Below, one piece after another: positions 15,904-21,477 of a stretch of 24,832 bases of DNA. A program made the translations under genes and the position numbers. The stretch's first letter is position 1; each line of letters opens with the position of its first letter. The notes below the pieces were generated by a model. The model ran no database searches and had not been told where the DNA came from. It saw only the letters and a program-made list of their open reading frames with translations. Source of the DNA: Bacteroidales bacterium (GTDB lineage Bacteria > Bacteroidota > Bacteroidia > Bacteroidales > UBA932); contig JAFZLQ010000029.1 of NCBI GenBank assembly GCA_017551425.1, positions 1 through 24,832 of the forward strand, given 5' to 3'.

Positions 15904-16497
15904 ATGCTCGATTATATTTCCGGCCGCATCGCGGAACTTACGCCCACCAGAATGGTCATAGACAACCAGGGGCTTGGCTACAGCCTGGAGATTTCCCTTC
16001 AGACTTACGAGGCTCTTGAAGGTAAGAAAGAAGCTGTCATCTACGTTCAGACCCAGCTCAACCAGCGGGACGGGACGTCTGTGGATTACGGTTTTGCAGG
16101 CAAGGAGGAGAGGGAACTCTTCCGCCTCATCACCGGCGTTTCCGGCATGGGAGCCGCCTCTGCGCGGATGATCCTTTCATCCATGACATCGGCGGAGCTT
16201 CAGGAAGCCATCCTTTCAGAGAATGTAAACGCCCTCAAATCAGTAAAGGGAATAGGTCTCAAGAGCGCACAGCGCATAATCCTCGAGCTCAAAGACAAGA
16301 TTGTAAAAGGCGGCGGAGCAAACGCTGACGTACTCTTTGCGGCAGAGTCCAACGCCGCGGCAGACGAGGCCGCCAGCGCCCTTCAGATGCTCGGCTTCAC
16401 CAAACCCAACATCCAGAAAGCCATCCAGGCCATCCTCAAGGCCAACCCCCGCGCATCCGTAGAGCAGATCATCAAATCCGCCCTTCAAATGCTCTAA
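15904..16497 (+). CDS. ruvA: Holliday junction branch migration protein RuvA
   Basis: RuvA binds four-way DNA junctions and loads the RuvB motor during recombination repair. The 197-residue chain has the N-terminal OB-fold domain (MLDYISGRIAELTPTRMVIDNQGLGY, read in two parts), with YVQTQLNQRDGTSVDYGF. Two helix-hairpin-helix motifs follow (SGMGAASARMILS near 82-94 and KGIGLKSAQRIILELKDK near 118-135). After a flexible Ala/Asn linker comes the C-terminal RuvB-binding domain (ASALQMLGFTKPNIQKAI). The start at 15904 matches the family N-terminus; an ATG 7 codons earlier overlaps the promoter box. It is not next to ruvB or ruvC here. Confidence 0.95.
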   Translation: MLDYISGRIAELTPTRMVIDNQGLGYSLEISLQTYEALEGKKEAVIYVQTQLNQRDGTSVDYGFAGKEERELFRLITGVSGMGAASARMILSSMTSAELQEAILSENVNALKSVKGIGLKSAQRIILELKDKIVKGGGANADVLFAAESNAAADEAASALQMLGFTKPNIQKAIQAILKANPRASVEQIIKSALQML

Positions 16498-16501
16498 TGG
16501 G

Positions 16502-16517
16502 TGTTCCACGTGGAACA
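16502..16517. promoter_or_regulatory. parS: parS site (ParB-binding palindrome), intergenic
   Basis: TGTTCCACGTGGAACA is a perfect 16-bp palindrome and matches the widely conserved chromosomal parS consensus (TGTTnCACGTGnAACA). ParB binds such sites to load a segregation complex near oriC. It begins 5 bases after the ruvA stop. A second identical copy lies in mnmG. Confidence 0.9.
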
Positions 16518-16522
16518 TCCAC

Positions 16523-16550
16523 TGTCATCCTGAGCGAAGCGAAGGATCTA
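16523..16550 (+). repeat. 28-bp repeat, copy 1 (left inverted arm)
   Basis: The repeat begins TGTCATCCTGAGC and ends GAAGGATCTA. It contains a short inner inverted pair (ATCCT/AGGAT) and a tandem GCGAA. It is the exact reverse complement of copy 2 at 16844-16871, which lies on the other side of the GIY-YIG gene. Confidence 0.9.
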
Positions 16551-16564
16551 ATAAACTTAATACT

Positions 16565-16846
16565 ATGTATAAAACTTACTACACCTATATCATGTCCAGT
16601 CTCAACAACTCAACGCTGTATATCGGCGTTACTGGAGACTTAGCAAGAAGGGTCCTTGAACATAAGTCTGGACAAGGATCAATCTTTACTGCAAAATACC
16701 ATTGTCACAAGCTTGTCTATTACGAATGTTTCTGGGACATCTCTCAAGCTATTGCAAGAGAAAAGGAGCTTAAGGGGTGGATAAGAGCCAAGAAGGACAA
16801 GTTGATAGATGAACTGAATCCGGAGCGAAAAGATCTGTCTGAATAG
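16565..16846 (+). CDS. Single-domain GIY-YIG nuclease (UPF0213-like)
   Basis: A 93-residue protein made of one GIY-YIG domain. The pair of motifs appears as YYTYIM (in place of GIY) and LYIGVT, followed by LARRVLEHKSG with the catalytic-type Arg and His. KLVYYE and AIAREKELKGWIRAKKDKLI follow, with the Glu expected to hold the metal. The C-terminus (ELNPERKDLSE) is typical of small stand-alone members. Such enzymes cut DNA in UvrC and homing nucleases, but stand-alone members are mostly uncharacterised. It sits between inverted 28-bp repeats, and its TAG stop is formed by the first bases of the right repeat. No TAnnTTTG box is seen ahead of it, so it may depend on ruvA transcription. Confidence 0.9.
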   Translation: MYKTYYTYIMSSLNNSTLYIGVTGDLARRVLEHKSGQGSIFTAKYHCHKLVYYECFWDISQAIAREKELKGWIRAKKDKLIDELNPERKDLSE

Positions 16847-16871
16847 ATCCTTCGCTTCGCTCAGGATGACA
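16844..16871 (-). repeat. 28-bp repeat, copy 2 (right inverted arm)
   Basis: A perfect reverse complement of copy 1. Its first three bases (TAG) are the stop codon of the GIY-YIG gene. Bases 16871-16880 just after it (AACGAAGATC) look like a decayed end of another copy. Confidence 0.9.
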
Positions 16872-16886
16872 ACGAAGATCTCGAAC

Positions 16887-16905
16887 TGTCATCCTGAGCT
16901 TGTTC
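16887..16905 (+). repeat. Partial, diverged repeat copy 3
   Basis: TGTCATCCTGAGC is intact, then the sequence departs (TTGTTC) and the GAAGGATCTA end is missing. It is in the same orientation as copy 1. Confidence 0.6.
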
Positions 16906-16926
16906 GCATCATGCCTGGCCGCTCTC

Positions 16927-16954
16927 TGTCATCCTGAGCGCAGCGAAGGATCTA
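16927..16954 (+). repeat. 28-bp repeat, copy 4 (one mismatch)
   Basis: Same orientation as copy 1, differing from it by one base in the middle (GCGCAGCG instead of GCGAAGCG). It is followed directly by a small hairpin at 16955-16974. Confidence 0.85.
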
Positions 16955-16974
16955 CTCACAAAGCTTTCTGTGAG
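16955..16974. other. Small hairpin between repeat copy 4 and mnmG
   Basis: CTCACA (16955-16960) pairs with TGTGAG (16969-16974) around an 8-base loop containing AAGCTTT. It lies 37 bases past the mnmG stop on the minus strand. It has no U-run, so it is at best a weak terminator. Confidence 0.35.
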
Positions 16975-17011
16975 AGACACAATGCAAGGTGGAGTAGGAG
17001 CGTTATGACGA

Positions 17012-18901
17012 TTACCGTCCGAAGTAGACAAGGAGGACGGAGATGTCGGCGGGGGAGACGCCGGAGATACGGGAGGCCTGGGCGATGGTGCGGGGAGCGT
17101 ATTTCTTGAACTTCTGACGACACTCGATGGTCAGCCCGGAGATGCTGTCAAAGTCGAAACCCTCCGGGATAGCAAGATCTTCAAGCCGCTTCATCTTCTC
17201 CACTTGCGCCTTCTCCCTGTTGATATATCCTTTATACTTAAGGTTGATTTCAACGGAATCGACAACATCGTCTGCCGGAATACCGTCAAGACTGTACCGC
17301 CCGAATGTTCCACGTGGAACACAATTCAGGATCTCTTTCAACGAGAGTTCGGGACGGGTGGCGACATCGGCAATCTTCCTGGATTCAGTAAGCGCAGCCG
17401 ACCCGCGGGAGCACAGAAAATCGTTGGCGGCTGCGGCAGTAAGATTATTGTTCTCACAGAGAGCGGTAAGCCTGTCAACCGACTCATACTTCCTGCAACA
17501 AAGCTCAAAGCGGTGAGCGTCTGCAAGACCCAGGCGATACGCACGCTCGGTAAGACGCAGGTCCGCATTGTCCTGACGAAGAAGAATACGGTATTCCGCA
17601 CGAGAAGTAAACATGCGGTACGGTTCATCAACACCCTTGGTGATGAGATCGTCGATAAGCACCCCAATGTAAGCTTCGTCACGCCGCAGTATAAACGGAT
17701 CAGCATCGTTGATGCTCAGATGCGCGTTGATCCCAGCCATCAAGCCCTGCGCCGCGGCCTCCTCGTAACCGGTGGTGCCGTTCACCTGTCCGGCAAGGAA
17801 AAGGCCTGGAACAACCCTGGATTCAAGCGTAGGCTTAAGCAGCGTGGGATCGAAGAAATCGTATTCCACCGCATAGGCCGGCCGGAAAACCTTCACGTTC
17901 TCAAGCCCCCGGATTGCTCGAAGAGCCTTCATCTGAACTTCAAACGGAAGCGAACTGGAGAATCCCTGGAGATAGTATTCGTTGGTCCCGCGCCCTTCCG
18001 GTTCCAGGAACAACTGGTGAGCGTCGTTTTCGGGAAAGACCCTCAACTTGTCTTCTATGCTCGGACAGTAGCGGGGCCCTCTTCCGTGAATCACTCCGGT
18101 AAAGAGAGGGGAGTCCCCGAATCCTTTCCTCAACTCTTCATGCACATCTGCATTCGTATGAAGGATATAGCAATCCATCTGCTCTCCGGATTTCTGGATT
18201 GAGGAAGGTGTGTCGAGAAACGAAAAACGCTCAGGCGCCACATCCCCTTTCTGAAGAGACAGGACGGAAGTGTCGACGCTTGTTATGTCGATTCGAGGGG
18301 GAGTGCCGGTCTTCATGCGGTCGGTCGGAACCCCAAGAGAAGACAACTGTTCGGTAAGACCGAGCGAGGTCTGCTCTCCGATTCTTCCCCCTGTAAACTG
18401 ACGGCGCCCGACAAACAGCTTCCCTCCGAGGAAGGTTCCGGCGGTCAAAACAACCGCGCGAGAGCGAAAAATCCGACCGTCAGATGTACAAACGCCGCAG
18501 ATTTTTGAATTCTCAAAGAGGAAAGATATCGCCAAACCCTCGTAAATTGTTAATTTACAGGTATTTAGGAGTAATTTGCGCCAATTTAGCGAAAAACGGA
18601 TTTTATCGCACTGGGCACGCGGGCTCCACATAGCCGGCCCCTTGGACTTGTTGAGCATGCGGAACTGAAGGGTCGATGCATCAGTCACGAGTCCGGTGCA
18701 TCCGCCGAGCGCATCAATCTCCCGGACGATCTGACCTTTGGCGATTCCGCCTATCGCCGGGTTGCAGGACATCTTGGCAAAAGAGAGAACGTCCATGCTT
18801 ACGAGCAGGACGGACGAACCGAGACGTGCGGCGGCAACGGCGGCCTCACAACCGGCATGTCCGCCGCCTACAACTATTATGTCGTAATCGGGCGTTTTCA
18901 C
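17012..18901 (-). CDS. mnmG: tRNA uridine-5-carboxymethylaminomethyl modification enzyme MnmG
   Basis: MnmG (GidA) works with MnmE to add the carboxymethylaminomethyl group to U34 of certain tRNAs, using FAD and a folate carbon. The 629-residue chain shows the FAD-binding [20 protein letters not shown] at residues 9-28 and [19 protein letters not shown]. It also has the family segments [35 protein letters not shown] [17 protein letters not shown], and [17 protein letters not shown], then a C-terminal helical domain ending LVYFGR. The start is a GTG at 18901 overlapping the ybeY stop (GTGA), so the two genes are coupled. A perfect parS site is embedded in the coding region at 17306-17321, encoding CVPRGTF. 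Confidence 0.97.
   Translation of the reverse strand: MKTPDYDIIVVGGGHAGCEAAVAAARLGSSVLLVSMDVLSFAKMSCNPAIGGIAKGQIVREIDALGGCTGLVTDASTLQFRMLNKSKGPAMWSPRAQCDKIRFSLNWRKLLLNTCKLTIYEGLAISFLFENSKICGVCTSDGRIFRSRAVVLTAGTFLGGKLFVGRRQFTGGRIGEQTSLGLTEQLSSLGVPTDRMKTGTPPRIDITSVDTSVLSLQKGDVAPERFSFLDTPSSIQKSGEQMDCYILHTNADVHEELRKGFGDSPLFTGVIHGRGPRYCPSIEDKLRVFPENDAHQLFLEPEGRGTNEYYLQGFSSSLPFEVQMKALRAIRGLENVKVFRPAYAVEYDFFDPTLLKPTLESRVVPGLFLAGQVNGTTGYEEAAAQGLMAGINAHLSINDADPFILRRDEAYIGVLIDDLITKGVDEPYRMFTSRAEYRILLRQDNADLRLTERAYRLGLADAHRFELCCRKYESVDRLTALCENNNLTAAAANDFLCSRGSAALTESRKIADVATRPELSLKEILNCVPRGTFGRYSLDGIPADDVVDSVEINLKYKGYINREKAQVEKMKRLEDLAIPEGFDFDSISGLTIECRQKFKKYAPRTIAQASRISGVSPADISVLLVYFGR
17306..17321. promoter_or_regulatory. 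parS: parS site inside mnmG
   Basis: TGTTCCACGTGGAACA, identical to the site at 16502-16517 and 789 bases from its end. It lies in the 3' third of mnmG. Two perfect copies this close are very unlikely by chance and mark a probable ParB loading region near oriC. Confidence 0.9.
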
Positions 18902-19323
18902 CGGGGAAGGGAATTGCGCAGATCCAGGTAGTAGTTCTCTTTGGACCTCATGGTCTTGATCTCATCTTCGGTATGGTCGTCGTACCCGATGAGGTGAAGG
19001 ACTCCGTGAACGATCACCCTGTGAAGCTCCTCATTGAAATCGACGCCGTAAAACGCGGCGTTCTCCCGGACCGAATCAACACTTATGAAGAGGTCTCCGG
19101 ATATCTTCTTTCCCTCACAGTAGTCAAAGGTGATGATGTCTGTGAAGTAATCATGGCCTAAATATTGAATGTTGATATTCAGGATGTAAGGGTCGGAGCA
19201 GAATATTATGTTAATGTCGCCAAGCCGGCGTATCTCGCTCTCGGCAACGAGTTTAAGCCAGGAATTGTTGAAACGCCTGTCCTTGTAATCGAATTTAACA
19301 TCCTCAAAAAAGTACCTGACCAT
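18898..19323 (-). CDS. ybeY: Endoribonuclease YbeY (rRNA maturation factor)
   Basis: YbeY is a zinc-dependent protein needed for 16S rRNA end maturation and ribosome quality control. The 141-residue chain shows [46 protein letters not shown], and the zinc-site region [16 protein letters not shown] with His106 and His110. The third ligand position of the classical HGxLHLxGYDH motif is Asp116 here, with His117 one residue later. The start ([11 protein letters not shown]) at 19323 lies 22 bases after a -7 box. The stop overlaps the GTG start of mnmG. Confidence 0.92.
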   Translation of the reverse strand: MVRYFFEDVKFDYKDRRFNNSWLKLVAESEIRRLGDINIIFCSDPYILNINIQYLGHDYFTDIITFDYCEGKKISGDLFISVDSVRENAAFYGVDFNEELHRVIVHGVLHLIGYDDHTEDEIKTMRSKENYYLDLRNSLPR

Positions 19324-19345
19324 AGCCTGAACGATAAAAACAACG

Positions 19346-19353
19346 CAAATCTA
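19346..19353 (-). promoter_or_regulatory. -7 box of the ybeY-mnmG operon
   Basis: On the minus strand the sequence is TAGATTTG (TAnnTTTG), 22 bases before the ybeY ATG. No -33 TTG is clear. Confidence 0.6.
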
Positions 19354-19362
19354 CAACAAAAA

Positions 19363-19393
19363 TTGGAATTGAAATTAAATATTTCTATCTTTG
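19363..19393 (+). promoter_or_regulatory. Promoter of the TonB gene
   Basis: TTG at 19363-19365 and TATCTTTG at 19386-19393 are 20 bases apart, a good Bacteroides-type promoter. The box ends 32 bases before the ATG at 19426. Confidence 0.75.
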
Positions 19394-19425
19394 AAACTTG
19401 AACAGACTAAAATAAAATACCCAAT

Positions 19426-20115
19426 ATGGAAGTCAAGAAATCACAAAAGGCCAGCCTGGAGAACAAAAGACTCCTGTTCGTTGAGATAGGATTCGTCCTG
19501 GCTCTCCTCGTAACCCTTGCCGCTTTCGAATGGAGCAGCAAGGAGAAGGTGGAGAGTTCCCTCATGGCAGAAAACACAGAAATCATTGAAGAAGAAATGA
19601 TTCCTATCACCCAGGAAACTCCTCCCCCGCCGCCTGAGGTCGCCAAGATTCCCGTTCTGTCAGACCAGATCGACATCATCGACGACGACATCAAAGTCAA
19701 CGACAACATCCTCAACCTCGAGGACGACTCGTCACTTGGTGTGGAGATTCAGGACTACGTGGAAGAAGTAAAGGAAGAGGTGGTCGAAGAAGAGACCATC
19801 CCGTTCCAGTTGGTGGAAGAGAAACCCAAGTTCCAGGGTGGCGACGCCAACGATTTCTCCAAGTGGGTTAACCAGCGTCTCGTTTATCCCGAGGTTGCCA
19901 AAGAGAACGGCGTACAGGGCCGCGTCATGCTTCAGTTCACCGTGAAGACAGACGGTTCCGTATCAGACGTCAAGGTGCTCCGTGGCGTTGACCCTTCACT
20001 GGACAAAGAGGCAGTGCGCGTTGTTTCCATGTCCCCCAAGTGGACTCCCGGCAAGCAGCGTGACCGCAAGGTCAAGGTCACCTATACCTTCCCCGTTATC
20101 TTCCAGCTTCGCTAA
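19426..20115 (+). CDS. TonB-family energy transducer
   Basis: TonB proteins carry energy from the inner-membrane ExbBD motor to outer-membrane TonB-dependent receptors such as SusC-type importers. The 229-residue chain has a short basic cytoplasmic start (MEVKKSQKASLENKR) and one membrane helix near residues 17-36 (LLFVEIGFVLALLVTLAAF). A Pro-rich PPPPPEV and a long acidic periplasmic spacer follow. The C-terminal TonB domain (about residues 140-229) has FSKWVNQRLVYPEVAKENG, QGRVMLQFTVKTDGSVSDV and VVSMSPKWTPGKQRDRKVK, the common Bacteroidota TonB layout. No exbB, exbD or receptor gene is adjacent. It is a single-gene unit with its own promoter and terminator. Confidence 0.93.
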   Translation: MEVKKSQKASLENKRLLFVEIGFVLALLVTLAAFEWSSKEKVESSLMAENTEIIEEEMIPITQETPPPPPEVAKIPVLSDQIDIIDDDIKVNDNILNLEDDSSLGVEIQDYVEEVKEEVVEEETIPFQLVEEKPKFQGGDANDFSKWVNQRLVYPEVAKENGVQGRVMLQFTVKTDGSVSDVKVLRGVDPSLDKEAVRVVSMSPKWTPGKQRDRKVKVTYTFPVIFQLR

Positions 20116-20135
20116 GTATTTACTACACAAAGTTT

Positions 20136-20162
20136 AAGGCCGTCCCTCGGATGGCCTTTTTT
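20136..20162 (+). terminator. Rho-independent terminator after the TonB gene
   Basis: AAGGCCGTCC (20136-20145) pairs with GGATGGCCTT (20149-20158), with one G-U pair and a 3-base loop, followed by TTTT. It separates the TonB gene from hflX. Confidence 0.88.
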
Positions 20163-20185
20163 CGATAGATAATATAAAGAACGTT

Positions 20186-20260
20186 TATGGTTCTGTGAGT
20201 GGGAAGAGCCCATCTATGATGGGAGGGATAGGCCGAAGGCCGTCGTCTCACAGAATCATA
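20186..20260. other. Strongly structured intergenic element before hflX
   Basis: TATGGTTCTGTGAG (20186-20199) pairs with CTCACAGAATCATA (20247-20260) over 14 positions with one G-U. It encloses at least two inner hairpins: CCCAT/ATGGG (20209-20213 with 20219-20223) and GGCC-GAA-GGCC (20231-20241). TGGG at 20200-20203 could instead pair with CCCA at 20209-20212, so two exclusive foldings exist. It ends 22 bases before the hflX ATG and has no U-run, so it is not a simple terminator. It could be a cis-regulatory RNA, a small RNA, or a dispersed palindromic repeat; it matches no riboswitch class I recognise. The rest of the 20163-20282 gap holds AT-rich sequence and no clear TAnnTTTG box. Confidence 0.6.
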
Positions 20261-20282
20261 CTCGATCTTCAATAAATAATAT

Positions 20283-21458
20283 ATGACAGGAGAAAAAGCA
20301 GTATTCGTAGGAATAATCAGAAAAGGGGAGGACGAGAGGAAGATAAAGGAATACCTCGACGAACTGGAGTTTCTGGCAGACACCGCAGGACTTATAGGTG
20401 ACAAGCAGTTTGTGCAGAAGGTGGACAAGCCGGAAAAGGCCACCTACATCCGCAGCGGCAAGCTGGAAGAAATAGCCTCCTACTGCGAAGAAAACTGCAT
20501 CAAATACGTCATCTTCGACGACGAACTCTCTCCGATGCAGCAGCGCAACATAGAGAAAGTCGTCAAGGAAATAATCGTCATAGACCGTACCAGCCTCATC
20601 CTGGAAATCTTCTCCCAGCGCGCCCAGACGGCCTACGCCCGCATGCAGGTGGATCTCGCCCGCTACAACTACATGCTTCCCCGGCTCGCCGGCATGTGGA
20701 CCCACCTCGAGCGCCAGAGAGGCGGTATAGGAACCCGCGGAGGCATGGGCGAAAGCCAGATAGAAATCGACCGCCGAATAGTGCGAGAGCGCATCGCCAG
20801 GCTGAAGGAACAACTCAAGAAGGTTGACCGCCAGATGGCGACCCAGCGCAGCAACAGGGGACAGCTGGTGCGACTGTCGCTGGTCGGTTACACCAACGTT
20901 GGCAAGAGCACGCTGATGAACCTGCTTTCAAAATCATCGGTCTTCGCAGAGAACAAACTCTTCGCCACCCTGGACACCACCGTGCGCAAAGTGGTGATAG
21001 ACAACTGTCCTTTCCTTCTCAGCGACACCGTCGGCTTCATCCGCAAACTTCCCACCCAGCTCATCGAGGCATTCAAAAGCACGCTCGACGAGGTTCGTGA
21101 GGCCGATATACTTGTACATGTGGTTGATGTCTCGGCACCCGACTTCGAAGAGCAGATGCACGTAGTACAGAAGACGCTGGACGATATAGGCGCCGGAGAC
21201 AAGCCTCAGTACGTAATCTTCAACAAGATAGACAATTACGAATTCGAAGAGTACGACGAATTCTCACTCAAACCGAAAGGCCGCGAGAACCGCACGCTCG
21301 ACGAGATAAAGGCGGAATGGATAGAAGAGAAGAAGGTTCCATGTATCTTCATGTCCGCACTCAGCCGCGAAGGACTTCCCAAACTCCGCTCCGATATATA
21401 TAAAATGGTAGCGGAAATCCACGCCGGCCGCTGGCCCTTCAACAATTTCCTCTGGTAA
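20283..21458 (+). CDS. hflX: Ribosome-associated GTPase HflX
   Basis: HflX is a GTPase that binds the 50S subunit and can split stalled ribosomes, mainly under stress. The 391-residue chain has the N-terminal HflX domain (ELEFLADTAGLIGDKQFVQK, ATYIRSGKLEEIASYC, IFDDELSPMQQRNIEK). The glycine-rich linker PRLAGMWTHLERQRGGIGTR and GGMGESQIEIDRRIVRERI with its coiled coil come next. The G domain has Walker A GYTNVGKST (residues 202-210), the DTVGF switch II, and NKID as the G4 motif. The start at 20283 follows the structured element and matches the family start. The large lipoprotein gene follows 19 bases after its stop. Confidence 0.96.
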   Translation: MTGEKAVFVGIIRKGEDERKIKEYLDELEFLADTAGLIGDKQFVQKVDKPEKATYIRSGKLEEIASYCEENCIKYVIFDDELSPMQQRNIEKVVKEIIVIDRTSLILEIFSQRAQTAYARMQVDLARYNYMLPRLAGMWTHLERQRGGIGTRGGMGESQIEIDRRIVRERIARLKEQLKKVDRQMATQRSNRGQLVRLSLVGYTNVGKSTLMNLLSKSSVFAENKLFATLDTTVRKVVIDNCPFLLSDTVGFIRKLPTQLIEAFKSTLDEVREADILVHVVDVSAPDFEEQMHVVQKTLDDIGAGDKPQYVIFNKIDNYEFEEYDEFSLKPKGRENRTLDEIKAEWIEEKKVPCIFMSALSREGLPKLRSDIYKMVAEIHAGRWPFNNFLW

Positions 21459-21477
21459 ACAATCAACAGAATAACCA

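Larger units (their letters stand above)
16523..16871. mobile_element. Candidate element: GIY-YIG gene between perfect 28-bp inverted repeats
   Basis: A 349-bp unit made of two perfect 28-bp inverted arms enclosing one small nuclease gene, with further copies of the repeat just outside. The gene looks richer in A/T than ruvA and mnmG around it. The layout resembles REP/RAYT systems, in which a single-strand transposase is linked to palindromic repeats, but with a GIY-YIG enzyme instead. No target-site duplication is obvious. Mobility is an inference. Confidence 0.5.

Noticed and set aside
16966..16974. TTCTGTGAG shared between the hairpin near mnmG and the stem before hflX
   Set aside because: Only nine bases match and the surrounding sequences differ, so a common origin is not supported.
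16900..17109. 69-codon plus-strand frame containing HPERSEGST
   Set aside because: It is a translation of the 28-bp repeat running into the antisense of mnmG; this peptide is a frequent false call wherever the repeat occurs.
20186..20260. Known riboswitch or self-cleaving ribozyme before hflX
   Set aside because: I looked for TPP, cobalamin, fluoride, ZTP, c-di-GMP and hammerhead core motifs and saw none of them (for example no CUGANGA), so only an unclassified element is reported.
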